Assembly (NCBI RefSeq): GCF_003054705.1
Contig: NZ_QAYX01000014.1
Location: 1 to 64,000, forward strand
From: Opitutus sp. ER46
Lineage (GTDB): Bacteria; Verrucomicrobiota; Verrucomicrobiia; Opitutales; Opitutaceae
Direction: 5' to 3'
DNA: 64,000 nucleotides
The notes beneath the pieces are model-generated. The model was not told where the DNA came from. It was given only the letters and a program-made list of their open reading frames with translations, and searched no databases. Within the stretch, counting starts at the first letter, position 1. Each line of letters starts with the position of its first letter. The position numbers and the translations under genes are program-made. Positions 7,260-15,956 of this stretch are shown here, piece after piece.

Positions 7260-10200
7260 GTGGTGCAAAAGCCTCGCCAAGTGCGGGGAATTGAACTTCG
7301 GTTGCAGCGCTCACACGTGTCTTCCCAGCAAAACACGCCTGTAGACTACCGGAACCATCCTCTCCTGTGGGCGGGGCTGGTGTTCGTCGTGGGCGTAATT
7401 TGCTTCGTTGCCGCCTGGTTCGTGATGGACGCGGAGCGCGACCGCCGGGAGGAACAGCGTTTCGGCCGGCTCAGGGATCGGGTCTTGCTCGCGCTGGAAG
7501 CGCGATTCCAGCCCGTCGAGCAGGCGCTGGTGGCGGGCCGCGTGCTGATCCCTGGCGACCAGATGCTGTCGCATGAGCAGTGGCGGCGGTTCGTCAACGA
7601 TGGCGCGCACTACCTGGACCGGGGGCTGGTCGGACTCGGTTACGTGCAGCGCGTGCCGCGGGCGCAATTTGCCGAGCTGGAGCGGCGGATCCTGGCGCTG
7701 CGCTACACGGATTTTCACATCGAGGCCGATGGCACGGAGGACCCGGCCTACATCGTAACCCACATCGAACCTTTGGCGCGGAATCATGGCGCACTCGGCA
7801 AGGATGTCGGATCGGGCGTGGTGCGCCGCCGCGCGGCGGAGACGGCGATGCGCACCGGCAAGCCGACGATCACCGCGGGCATTCGCGTGATCGAGGGGCC
7901 GATCAAGGTGCCGGGCTGCCTTTTGTTCCTGCCCGTTTACCGGGGGGGCGAGGTCCCCGTGACGGAGGAGCAGCGCATCAGCTCACTGGTCGGGTGGACG
8001 TATGCCTCGCTGCGGCTCGACCTGCTGTTGCGCGGCGTGGTGGCGGATGTCGACGGGCAGGTGGCGCTGACGCTGTACGAGACCGGCGACGGCCGGGACG
8101 GCCAACTGGTGTTCGCGTCCCATCCGAATCTGCCCCTGGAGCCGGCGGCGTTTGAGGAGACGGTGGACCTGCCGGTTTACGGCCGCACCTGGCGGGTGCA
8201 CCTGCGGACGACCTCGGTGTTCGATGCGCGCGGCGCGTCGGTGCTCGAGTGGGTGATCCTCGGTGGCGGCGTGCTGCTGAGCCTGCTGGCGGGCGCGTTC
8301 ACGCTCGTGCTGGCCCAGTCGCGGCGGCACGCGCTCGCGCGCGCGCAGGTGGCGACGCGCGACTTGGGGCGGGCCGAGGCGGAGGCGCGCAAGCTCGCGC
8401 TGGTCGCGAGTCGCACGACGAGCGCCGTGATCATCACGGATCCCGACTGGCACATCGAGTGGGCGAACGAGAGCTTCCTGCGGTTGTACGGCTACACGCT
8501 CGAGGAGATCCGCGGCCAGCGACCGGGTGATTTCCTGCGCGGCCCGGGTTCCGACCAGAAGACACTGGACGACATCAGGACGGCGGCGGAAGCCGGCATG
8601 CCCTACCGGTGCGAGGTGCTGAACTACACCAAGGGCGGCGAGTCGCGCTGGGTGGAGATCGAGATCCAGCCGATCCGGGACGACGCGGGCGTGGTGGTCG
8701 GCCACATGTCGCTGCAGCTGGACGTGAGCGCGCGCCGCGAGATGCAGGACGCGCTGGCGAAGCGCGAAGCGGAGTGGCGGTTCATCTTTGAGTGCGCGCC
8801 GGTCGCGCTGGCGTGCGAGTGGTCGGCGGTGGACGGCACCAAGCGCCGGCTGTTCAATCGCGCGCACGACGCGCTGCTGGGCCTCACGCCCGCGCAGAAA
8901 GAGGACCCTGAGTTCTTCCGCAAGATCACGGATCCGGCCGACTGGGCGGAACAGGTGCGCATGTACCGCCGGCTCGAACGGCGGGAAATCGACACGTTTT
9001 CGATCGAGAAACGGTACCGCCTTTTCGACGGCCGCGTGGTGTGGACCGAGCTCACGTTCCACCGTGCGTGGACGCCGGAGGGCGGCTACCAGCAGGTCGC
9101 GGCGATCGTCGATCTGACGCCGGTGAAGATGCAGGCGGCGGAGCTGAAGAGCGCCAAGGAGGCGGCGGAGGCGGCGAACCTCGCGAAGAGTCAGTTCCTC
9201 GCGATGATGAGCCACGAGATCCGGACGCCGATGAACGGCGTGATCGGCATGACCTCGCTGCTGCTGGATTCGCCGCTCACGACGGAGCAGCAGGACTACG
9301 TCGACACCATCCGCCGCAGCGGCGACCTGCTGCTCACGATCATCAACGACATTCTCGATTTTTCGAAGATCGAGTCAGGCCGGATGGACTTCGAGAAGAC
9401 GGAGTTTGACCTGCAGCAGGCGGTGCAGGGCGCGGTCGACTTGCTCATGCCGAAAGCCCGGCAGAAAGGGCTGATCCTCACGCTGGAGATCGAGCCGACG
9501 GTGCCAGCGCGGGTACGGGGCGATCCGACGCGGCTGCGGCAGATCCTGGTGAACCTTACGGGCAACGCGGTGAAATTCACCCACCAGGGGGGAGTCGTGC
9601 TGGCGGTGCGCCTCGTCGCGCAGGACAGCCGCCGCATCGAGTTGCTGTTCGCCGTGCGCGACACCGGCATCGGCATCCCCGAGTCGGCGCGGGCGCGGCT
9701 CTTCCAGGCGTTCACGCAGGTGGACGCGTCGATCACACGGCGCTTTGGGGGGACCGGGCTCGGCCTCGCGATCAGCCAGCGACTCGTCACGATGATGGGG
9801 GGACGCCTCTGGGTGGAGAGCACCGAAGGCGTGGGCTCGACGTTCTATTTCACGTTCCCGGCTGAACCGGCGGGTGACGATGAGGCGCCGGCGGGCGAGG
9901 CGACGGCGACCGAGCGCATTGCGCCGGCGACCGGCAGCGTGACGCCACCCCGGGCCGAGCAGGTGCTCGTGGCGGAGGACAACACCGTCAACCAGAAGGT
10001 CGCGCTCCTGCTGCTGCAGAAGCTCGGTTACCTTGCCGACGTCGCGGCGGATGGTCGCGAGGTGCTGGAGGCCGTCAAACGGGACCGCTACGACATCATC
10101 CTGATGGACGTACAGATGCCGGTGATGGACGGGCTGGCGGCGGCGCGGGCGATTCGCGACCTGGAACTGCCGCCGGACGAGCAGCCGTGGATCATTGCCG

Positions 10201-10358
10201 TGACGGCGAGTGCGAGCCGGGCGGACCGGGAGGCGTGCATTGCCGCCGGGATGAACGACCATATCACGAAACCCATCCTGTACGACGAACTGTGTGCCGC
10301 GCTCGAGCGCGCAAAGACGGCGCGGAAACAGAAGCCGCGCGGGGCGGAGTCGGAGTAG
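7260..10358 (+). CDS. CHASE-PAS-PAS hybrid sensor histidine kinase
   Basis: Membrane sensor kinase with its own receiver, 1032 aa. A first membrane helix near residues 37-58 and a second near 327-350 enclose a periplasmic CHASE-type ligand domain. Two PAS domains follow (about 375-495, TSAVIITDPDWHIEWANESFLRLYGY; and about 500-625). HisKA has the phospho-acceptor His652 in MSHEIRTPMNGVIGM. HATPase_c shows N, G1 and G2 boxes (TGNAVKFTHQGG, DTGIGIPESARARLFQAF, RRFGGTGLGLAIS). A C-terminal receiver has phospho-acceptor Asp950 in ILMDVQMPVMDG. No response regulator is adjacent, so an Hpt protein elsewhere is likely. The GTG at 7260 is used; a GTG at 7317, nearer the first helix, is equally possible. 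Confidence 0.93.
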   Translation: MVQKPRQVRGIELRLQRSHVSSQQNTPVDYRNHPLLWAGLVFVVGVICFVAAWFVMDAERDRREEQRFGRLRDRVLLALEARFQPVEQALVAGRVLIPGDQMLSHEQWRRFVNDGAHYLDRGLVGLGYVQRVPRAQFAELERRILALRYTDFHIEADGTEDPAYIVTHIEPLARNHGALGKDVGSGVVRRRAAETAMRTGKPTITAGIRVIEGPIKVPGCLLFLPVYRGGEVPVTEEQRISSLVGWTYASLRLDLLLRGVVADVDGQVALTLYETGDGRDGQLVFASHPNLPLEPAAFEETVDLPVYGRTWRVHLRTTSVFDARGASVLEWVILGGGVLLSLLAGAFTLVLAQSRRHALARAQVATRDLGRAEAEARKLALVASRTTSAVIITDPDWHIEWANESFLRLYGYTLEEIRGQRPGDFLRGPGSDQKTLDDIRTAAEAGMPYRCEVLNYTKGGESRWVEIEIQPIRDDAGVVVGHMSLQLDVSARREMQDALAKREAEWRFIFECAPVALACEWSAVDGTKRRLFNRAHDALLGLTPAQKEDPEFFRKITDPADWAEQVRMYRRLERREIDTFSIEKRYRLFDGRVVWTELTFHRAWTPEGGYQQVAAIVDLTPVKMQAAELKSAKEAAEAANLAKSQFLAMMSHEIRTPMNGVIGMTSLLLDSPLTTEQQDYVDTIRRSGDLLLTIINDILDFSKIESGRMDFEKTEFDLQQAVQGAVDLLMPKARQKGLILTLEIEPTVPARVRGDPTRLRQILVNLTGNAVKFTHQGGVVLAVRLVAQDSRRIELLFAVRDTGIGIPESARARLFQAFTQVDASITRRFGGTGLGLAISQRLVTMMGGRLWVESTEGVGSTFYFTFPAEPAGDDEAPAGEATATERIAPATGSVTPPRAEQVLVAEDNTVNQKVALLLLQKLGYLADVAADGREVLEAVKRDRYDIILMDVQMPVMDGLAAARAIRDLELPPDEQPWIIAVTASASRADREACIAAGMNDHITKPILYDELCAALERAKTARKQKPRGAESE

Positions 10359-10447
10359 CGGGCGCTTGGGCTGACGGCGGGCGCGGGCGAGCGGGCAAGC
10401 GCGGCCGGCGATGGCTGGTGCGAGGCCTCGCGGACGCCGGCCGAGAC

Positions 10448-11539
10448 TCAGCCTGCGGCTTCGACTTGCGTCGTGCCGGTGGCGGTGGGCGCGGCCGGCT
10501 GCGTGAGGGTGGCAATCTGCGGCTCGACGTGGCGCCAGAGCGCGCTGGCCTTCTCGATCACCATGGCGCGGCACTTCTCGATCTCGGCGTTGCGGGCGGC
10601 GCGGTTCTCTTCCGCGATGCGGGCGAGGTCGTCGAGGTTGTAGAGGAAGACGTTCTCCATGCCGGCGACGCCGGGATCGACGTCGCGTGGGAGCGCCTGG
10701 TCGATGAAGAACAGCGGGCGCGCGGGGCGCTTTTGCATGGCGGCGCGGACCGCGGGGGCGGTGACGACCACATCGGGCGCGGACGTCGCGCACACCACGA
10801 CATCGAATTCGCTGAGGCGGGCCTCGCGCTGTTCGAACGGCATGGCGCTGGCGCCGAGGCTGCTCGCGAGCTCCATCGCGCGCTCGAAGCGGCGGCTGGC
10901 GACGGTGAGCGCCGCGGCGCCGCGGCTCTGGAACGCCTTGGCGGTCTTTTCGCCAATCTCACCGGCGCCGAGCAGGAGGATGCGGGTGTCCTTGAGGCTG
11001 CCGTAGATCGAGAGTGCGAGTTCCACGGCGACGTTGGCCACGCTCACCTGGCCCTCGGTGATGCCCGTGTTGCTGCGCACATGCTTGGCGGCCTGGAAGC
11101 CCTTTTGGAAAACACGGTTCAGGATCGGACCCGTGCAGCCGGCGCCCTGGGCACGCGCATAGGCGTCCTTCACCTGGCCGAAGATCTCGGTCTCACCGAT
11201 CATCTGGGAATCGAGACCCGCGGAGACCTCGACGAGATGCTGCACGACGTCGCGGCCGCGGAGGTGGAGGCGTACCTTCTCGAACTCGGCACGATCAAAA
11301 TGCTGGCGCGCGCAGAAGGCGGCGGTGACGCGCGCGGCCGCGTCGGAGCTGCTGGCGACGCCGTAGAACTCGACGCGGTTGCAGGTGTTCAGGATGGCGA
11401 ACTCGCGGAGCCCGGAGATCGCGGCGAACTCGGCCTGGAGCGCCGCGGCCGCCTCGGCGCCGAGGGAGAGCTTCTCCCGGACCTCGAGCGGAACGCGCCG
11501 GTGGGTGGCGCCGATGAGAAAGAGTCCGTCGGCGCTCAT
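10448..11539 (-). CDS. hemA: glutamyl-tRNA reductase
   Basis: First committed enzyme of tetrapyrrole synthesis by the C5 route: NADPH reduction of glutamyl-tRNA to glutamate-1-semialdehyde. The catalytic cysteine is Cys53 in ILNTCNRVEFYG. The substrate-binding region GLDSQMIGETEIFGQVKDAY is canonical. A Rossmann domain follows (DTRILLLGAGEIGEKTAKAFQSRG), and the C-terminal dimerisation region is short, giving 363 aa versus about 420 in most families. The start ATG at 11539 overlaps the stop of the upstream membrane protein gene (ATGA), implying translational coupling. It ends convergent with the hybrid kinase gene. Confidence 0.95.
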   Translation of the reverse strand: MSADGLFLIGATHRRVPLEVREKLSLGAEAAAALQAEFAAISGLREFAILNTCNRVEFYGVASSSDAAARVTAAFCARQHFDRAEFEKVRLHLRGRDVVQHLVEVSAGLDSQMIGETEIFGQVKDAYARAQGAGCTGPILNRVFQKGFQAAKHVRSNTGITEGQVSVANVAVELALSIYGSLKDTRILLLGAGEIGEKTAKAFQSRGAAALTVASRRFERAMELASSLGASAMPFEQREARLSEFDVVVCATSAPDVVVTAPAVRAAMQKRPARPLFFIDQALPRDVDPGVAGMENVFLYNLDDLARIAEENRAARNAEIEKCRAMVIEKASALWRHVEPQIATLTQPAAPTATGTTQVEAAG

Positions 11540-12396
11540 GCGGCGGAGATGGCCGCGGCGGGCGCAGGGCGGCGGTTGTGGTCGACGGCGACGAGGGAGC
11601 CGAGCGCGCCGATGAACAGCACGAGGCAGGCCCAGGCGAAGCGGCGCGAGAGCAGGAGACCGCGGAGGCGGAGGCCGAGCACGGCGGTGCCGACGGCCCA
11701 GATGATCATGGCGGCAATGACCTTGGTCAGCGCGGCGGTCTGCGGCGCGCGCAGCCAGAACATCCAGATGATCGCCAGGGAGACGGTGAGGATGGCGACG
11801 CCGGCGCTGAGCAGCCGCACGCCGATGTGGTCGAGGTCGATGATCGAGGGCAGGAAGGAGAACCAGCCGCCGATCTTCTTCGACTGGAGGGAGTAGTTCC
11901 GGAGCAGGAACATGAGCGAGGTCATCGCGAGGAGCGCGAAGACGCCGTAGCTGAACACTGCGAGCGCGGCGTGGAGCTCGATCCAAGGATTGCTGCCGAA
12001 GATGTGCGTCCGCTGCGCGGCGTCCCAACCCGGGATGGCGAGGGACACCAGCATGAGCACGGCGGTGAGGCAGGAGGTGAAGTAGCCGAGCAGCGAGTTG
12101 CGGAAGGTGACGCCCACGACGACGTACAGGGTGATGGCCGACCAGGCGATGAACTGGTAAAGCTCGAAGGTGTTGCCGAGCGGGCAACCGGCGACGGCGC
12201 GACCGCGGATGCCGAGCCCGATGAGCTGCACGGCATAACCGGCCAGGATCAGCGTGTACGTGAGGTACCCGGAAGGGCGTCCGCCGCGCAGCAACGAGAC
12301 CGTGCCCTGGAGGAAACCCAGGAGGTACAAGGCGGCGGCGACCCAGAGCCAGGTGCGATCGCTGATTTGGCTGAACACGCGTTGGACCGTAAGCAC
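11536..12396 (-). CDS. CcsA/HemX-like cytochrome c assembly membrane protein
   Basis: A polytopic membrane protein of about 286 aa with eight predicted helices. It belongs to the cytochrome c assembly (CcsA/CcmC/HemX) family: GCPLGNTFELYQFIAWSAI and HAALAVFSYGVFALLAMTSLMFLL resemble the conserved haem-handling segments. A gene of this type directly before hemA matches the HemX position in hemAX operons, where the protein influences HemA level. It may equally handle haem for c-type cytochromes. No ATG precedes the first helix. The GTG at 12396 (VLTVQRVFSQISDRTW) is used, and a GTG at 12378 is an alternative. The 3' end overlaps hemA by four bases. Confidence 0.85.
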   Translation of the reverse strand: MLTVQRVFSQISDRTWLWVAAALYLLGFLQGTVSLLRGGRPSGYLTYTLILAGYAVQLIGLGIRGRAVAGCPLGNTFELYQFIAWSAITLYVVVGVTFRNSLLGYFTSCLTAVLMLVSLAIPGWDAAQRTHIFGSNPWIELHAALAVFSYGVFALLAMTSLMFLLRNYSLQSKKIGGWFSFLPSIIDLDHIGVRLLSAGVAILTVSLAIIWMFWLRAPQTAALTKVIAAMIIWAVGTAVLGLRLRGLLLSRRFAWACLVLFIGALGSLVAVDHNRRPAPAAAISAA

Positions 12397-12546
12397 CGGG
12401 GCAGGCGGGGCAAGTCTCCGGCGGAAGCCTCGCAAACCATGCATGGGGTTTCGCAAACCGTGCACTTTCGGACCGGCGGGGACGCCCGGTTTTCCGGCTT
12501 TCGCCGGGGCGGGGGCGCCGCCAGCATGCCGGTGAAAACTGCCGTC

Positions 12547-12774
12547 ATGCCCTCGCTTACGATCTCCCTCAATCTCACGGCGGGCCAGGTGCTCGCGTAT
12601 TACCATGGGCAGGCGCAGGTCGTGCAGGCCATCGCCACGACCGGCCAGCGGGTGCAGTTTCCCGCCAATGCCCTGCGCCGCGTGGTGACCCAGGACGGGG
12701 TGCACGGCTGGTTTCGCATCGAGTTCGACGCCAACCATAAGTTCGTCGCCCTCGTGCCGGTGGACGGGGATTGA
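12547..12774 (+). CDS. DUF2835 family small protein
   Basis: A 75-residue protein that matches my memory of DUF2835: an N-terminal strand SLTISLNLTAGQVLAYYHGQAQVV, then GQRVQFPANALRRVVTQDGVHGWFRIEFD and the closing HKFVALVPVD. The function of the family is unknown to me. The start at 12547 (MPSLTIS) fits the domain; a Met at 12526 would add seven residues. It stands 59 bp before the next plus-strand methyltransferase gene. Confidence 0.8.
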   Translation: MPSLTISLNLTAGQVLAYYHGQAQVVQAIATTGQRVQFPANALRRVVTQDGVHGWFRIEFDANHKFVALVPVDGD

Positions 12775-12833
12775 GCGCGGTCCGTGCGCCGGGCTCCTTG
12801 CCATGCGGTGGGCGCACGTGCTTGCATCCGCGC

Positions 12834-13943
12834 ATGCTTGAATCCGCCACGCTCAACCACGCCGCCCGCGTGCTGGCCTCCATCGACCGCGACCTGCCGG
12901 CGGATGGGGCGCTGCGCCGCTATCTCTACGGAGCGAAACACCTGGGCCCGCGCGAAAAGCGGGCGGTGAGCCGCGCGGTCTTCGCCTATTTCCGCTGGAT
13001 GCAGTGGCTGGACCCCAAGGCCTCCTACCAGAAGCAGGTGGAGCAGGCGTGGGCGATGCAGGAGCGGTTCAATGCCGACGAGAAGTCGGTGAAGGCCGAG
13101 GCGCTGAAGGTGCGCGCGGTGCCGGAGTGGGTGGCGGCGGAAATGGATCTGCCCGCGGACTACCTCCGGCAGCTGCAGCACGAACCGGCGCTGTGGCTGC
13201 GGGCGCGCCCGGGCCGCGCGGCCAAGCTGGCGCAGGTGTTGGGCGACTGCGTGCACAGCGACCGCGCGCCGGATGCGATGCGCTACACCGGGCCGCACGA
13301 TCTTTTCCTCACGCCGGCCTTTCATGAAGGCACGTTTGAGATCCAGGACCTCGCGTCGCAGCTCGTGAGCCTGGCCTGTGCGCCGGCGGCGGGCCAGACG
13401 TGGTGGGACGCGTGTGCGGGCGAGGGCGGAAAGCTGCTCCATCTCGCCGACCTGATGGGCAACAAGGGCGTGATCTGGGCCTCGGATCGGAACGAGCGCC
13501 GACTGGCCGTGCTGAAGCGGCGGGCGGCGCGCGCGCAGGTCTTCAACTACCGCGCGGCGTTGTGGGACGGCGGGGCGAAGCTGCCCACCAAGACGAAGTT
13601 TGACGGCATCCTGGTCGACGCGCCCTGCAGCGGCGTAGGCACCTGGCAGCGCAACCCGCACGCGCGGTGGACGGTGGGACCGGAGGACGTACGGGAACTC
13701 GCCGCGACACAGCTCGCGTTGCTAAACCATGTCGTCCCGGCACTGCGGCCGAAGGGCCGGCTGGTGTATTCCGTGTGCACGCTGACGCGCTCCGAAACGA
13801 CGGCCGTGGTGGCGGCGTTCCAGTCCGCGCATCCGGAGCTGCAGCCAGATCCGCTGTTTGGCGCGGCGCCGGAGCTGACGCTCTGGCCGCATGAGCTGAA
13901 CGCGAACGGCATGTTCATCGCCGCGTGGCGGAAGCCGGAGTGA
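12834..13943 (+). CDS. RsmB/NOL1/NOP2/Sun-family RNA m5C methyltransferase
   Basis: An S-adenosylmethionine-dependent RNA cytosine-C5 methyltransferase, 369 aa. The N-terminal ~110 residues resemble a NusB-like RNA-binding domain (LGPREKRAVSRAVFAYFRWMQWL). The catalytic domain starts at EGTFEIQDLASQLVSLACAP. It has the SAM site WWDACAGEGGKLLHLADL, the motif IV cysteine VDAPCSGVGTWQRNPHARW and the motif VI cysteine LVYSVCTLTRSE, the two-cysteine signature of this family. The ATG at 12834 is chosen because upstream codons do not resemble the family. The stop overlaps the start of the next methyltransferase gene. The rRNA target is not certain, though RsmB (16S C967) is the closest idea. Confidence 0.9.
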   Translation: MLESATLNHAARVLASIDRDLPADGALRRYLYGAKHLGPREKRAVSRAVFAYFRWMQWLDPKASYQKQVEQAWAMQERFNADEKSVKAEALKVRAVPEWVAAEMDLPADYLRQLQHEPALWLRARPGRAAKLAQVLGDCVHSDRAPDAMRYTGPHDLFLTPAFHEGTFEIQDLASQLVSLACAPAAGQTWWDACAGEGGKLLHLADLMGNKGVIWASDRNERRLAVLKRRAARAQVFNYRAALWDGGAKLPTKTKFDGILVDAPCSGVGTWQRNPHARWTVGPEDVRELAATQLALLNHVVPALRPKGRLVYSVCTLTRSETTAVVAAFQSAHPELQPDPLFGAAPELTLWPHELNANGMFIAAWRKPE

Positions 13944-14722
13944 GTTCGGTCAAAAAGATCAACGCCGCCACGGTCCGGGCCGACTTCAACGACCTGACCG
14001 CGGTGGTGCACTACACGCGCGCGGCCCACGAGCTCGGGCTGTGGGCGTCGGAGCGCCTGCTGATCGAGCGGCATTTCCCCGACCCCACGCGCCCGCTGCT
14101 GGAGGCGGGGTGCGGAGCCGGGCGGGTGACGATCGGGTTGTGGGAACTTGGATACCGCGACCTGACGGCGTTCGATTTCGCGCAGGAGCTCGTGGACCAG
14201 GCGATCAGCCTCGCGGCGGAGCGCCAGGCGGAGGCGATCCGGTTCTTCTGGGCCGACGCGACGCGCGTGTGCACCGAGCACCACGACCTCGTGGGCCGGT
14301 TCGGCGGCGCGTTGTTCATGTTCAACGGCCTGATGCAGATTCCCGGGCGGCGGCGGCGGCGGGCGGCGCTGCGGCAGCTGTTTCGCGCCTGCGCGCCGGG
14401 GGCGCCGCTCCTCTTCACCACGCACGACCGGGACCACTCGCCGACCGAGCGCGCGCTGTGGCGGCTCGAGACGATCCGCTGGGTGCGGGGCGAGCAGGAC
14501 CCGCGGCTGGTGGAGTTCGGCGACCGCTACTTTTCCGACGAGGCGGGACGCACGTTCATGCACCTGCCGGACCGCCGCGAGATCCTCGAGGACCTGACGG
14601 CGACGGGCTGGTCGCACACGTTTGATGCGATGCGCAGTGCCGTCGCGAGTGAATCGAAGGCGGTGAAGGACTTTTCGGACGAGTGCCGCTTCTGGGTCGC
14701 GCACAAGCCGACGCGCGCCTGA
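13940..14722 (+). CDS. class I SAM-dependent methyltransferase
   Basis: A 260-aa soluble methyltransferase of unknown substrate. Motif I is RPLLEAGCGAGRVTIGLWELG near residues 50-70, followed by DLTAFDFAQELVDQAIS (motif II) and FNGLMQIPGRRRRRAAL. The last part, DEAGRTFMHLPDRREILEDLTATGWSHTF, is typical of small-molecule methyltransferases. A GTG start at 13940 lies inside the stop of the upstream RNA methyltransferase gene (GTGA), which argues for coupling; a GTG at 13925 is also possible. It converges on korB across a repeat-filled gap. Confidence 0.82.
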   Translation: MSSVKKINAATVRADFNDLTAVVHYTRAAHELGLWASERLLIERHFPDPTRPLLEAGCGAGRVTIGLWELGYRDLTAFDFAQELVDQAISLAAERQAEAIRFFWADATRVCTEHHDLVGRFGGALFMFNGLMQIPGRRRRRAALRQLFRACAPGAPLLFTTHDRDHSPTERALWRLETIRWVRGEQDPRLVEFGDRYFSDEAGRTFMHLPDRREILEDLTATGWSHTFDAMRSAVASESKAVKDFSDECRFWVAHKPTRA

Positions 14723-14732
14723 AGCCGGCGCG

Positions 14733-14913
14733 CCAGAGGCCAGAAACCAGAAGCCCGAAGCCGGAGGCCAGAGGCCAGAAACCAGAAGCCCGAAGCCGGA
14801 GGCCAGAAGCCGGAGGCCAGAAGCCGGGAGCAGAAATGGAGAGGCGGAAGGGGCCTAGTCTGACGCTGACGTCTGATTTCTGACTGGCTTCCGGCCTCCG
14901 GCTTCTGGCTTCC
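14733..14913. repeat. 35-bp tandem repeat with inverted arm (CCAGAAGCC family)
   Basis: A 35-bp unit starts at 14733 and repeats at 14768, then decays into shorter CCAGAAGCCGGAGG units from 14803. A 16-bp arm at 14803-14818 has its exact complement at 14893-14908, with variants around both, so the whole gap can form a hairpin. It lies between convergent genes (methyltransferase and korB), where it could act as a bidirectional stop signal. Confidence 0.8.
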
Positions 14914-14919
14914 GACTTG

Positions 14920-15879
14920 TCAGCGCATCCGGGCGAACGTGGCCTGCAGGAGCGCGAGATCGCTGGCCTGCTTGGTGCGTTCGCGGGCGCGGGCGATCAG
15001 GCCGGCCTCGAGGGCGTTCTTGGTCGGCTGCTGCTTGTTCTCGTAGAACACGCCGTAGCACCCGGGCCACGGCTGCAGCGCGAGGCGGTACGCGGCCACC
15101 TCGTCGGTGACATCGTGGCGGGCGGCGTCCTCGGGCGTGCCGTCATGCTTCTTCTCTTCGATGACGGTCCACGTTCCGCCCTTGCGCGGATTGGCGGCAT
15201 CGAACGCGCCGGGGTAGAACTCGACGCACTCGGAGTTGATCTCGACGACCGAGAAGCCGTCGTGCCTCGCGGCGCGCGTCATCATCTCGATCATGTGGTT
15301 GACCTGCGTGGCGTGGCTGCGCGCCACGAACGTCGCGCCGCTGTTGAGCAGCGTGCGCATCGGGTTGATCGGACGGTCGATCGCGCCGGTCGGGTCGGTC
15401 TTGGTCTTGAAGCCGAGCGGCGAGGTGGGGGACGTCTGCTTCTTTGTCAGCCCGTACACAAAGTTGTCCATGATCACGTAGGTGAGCCGGACATTCTTGC
15501 GGGCGGTATGGACGAGGTGGTTGCCGCCGATGGAGAAGCCGTCGCCGTCGCCGCCGAACACGAACACGTGCAGGTCGTCGCGGCCGAGGCTGATGCCGGC
15601 GGAAAACGGGAGGGCGCGCCCGTGGATGAAGTGGCCGCCGTGGGTGTTGACGAAGTACGGGAAGCGTGAGGAGCAGCCGATGCCAGCGAAGGTGACGATC
15701 TTCTCGTGCGGGTAGTTGAGCTTTTCGAGGACGCGGTAGAAGGCGGCGAGGACGGCGAAGTCGCCGCAGCCGGGGCACCACGTCGGGTGGTCGGCGGTGA
15801 GCGCCTTCTTGGTGAGCGGGACGGACGCAGCGGCCGCGGGGGCCGGTGAGGTGGGGACGGGAAGAGTGGAGGAGGACAT
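14920..15879 (-). CDS. korB: 2-oxoacid:ferredoxin oxidoreductase, beta subunit
   Basis: The thiamine-diphosphate-binding half of a 2-oxoglutarate (or related 2-oxoacid):ferredoxin oxidoreductase, which reversibly converts a 2-oxoacid and CoA to acyl-CoA, CO2 and reduced ferredoxin. At 319 aa it shows HPTWCPGCGDFAVLAAFYRVL (ligand cysteines), FAGIGCSSRFPYFVNTHGGHFIHGRALPFSAGI and the ThDP motif FVFGGDGDGFSIGGNHLVHTARKN with the following NFVYGLTKKQTSPTSPLG. The N-terminal 20 residues are Pro/Ala-rich. It follows korA by 77 bp on the minus strand, giving the usual two-subunit KorAB arrangement. Confidence 0.95.
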   Translation of the reverse strand: MSSSTLPVPTSPAPAAAASVPLTKKALTADHPTWCPGCGDFAVLAAFYRVLEKLNYPHEKIVTFAGIGCSSRFPYFVNTHGGHFIHGRALPFSAGISLGRDDLHVFVFGGDGDGFSIGGNHLVHTARKNVRLTYVIMDNFVYGLTKKQTSPTSPLGFKTKTDPTGAIDRPINPMRTLLNSGATFVARSHATQVNHMIEMMTRAARHDGFSVVEINSECVEFYPGAFDAANPRKGGTWTVIEEKKHDGTPEDAARHDVTDEVAAYRLALQPWPGCYGVFYENKQQPTKNALEAGLIARARERTKQASDLALLQATFARMR

Positions 15880-15956
15880 CGGAGGCGGGCGTGGGTGGGC
15901 GGATACGGTCCGCGCGGCACCGGTGGCAGGCGCCGGTGCGAACGGCGGAACCGACG

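Noticed and set aside
10448-12187. A 579-codon minus-strand frame as a hemA with a long N-terminal extension
   Set aside because: The upstream part is a shadow of the CcsA/HemX gene in another frame; HemA begins at its conserved MSADGLFLIGATHRRVP.
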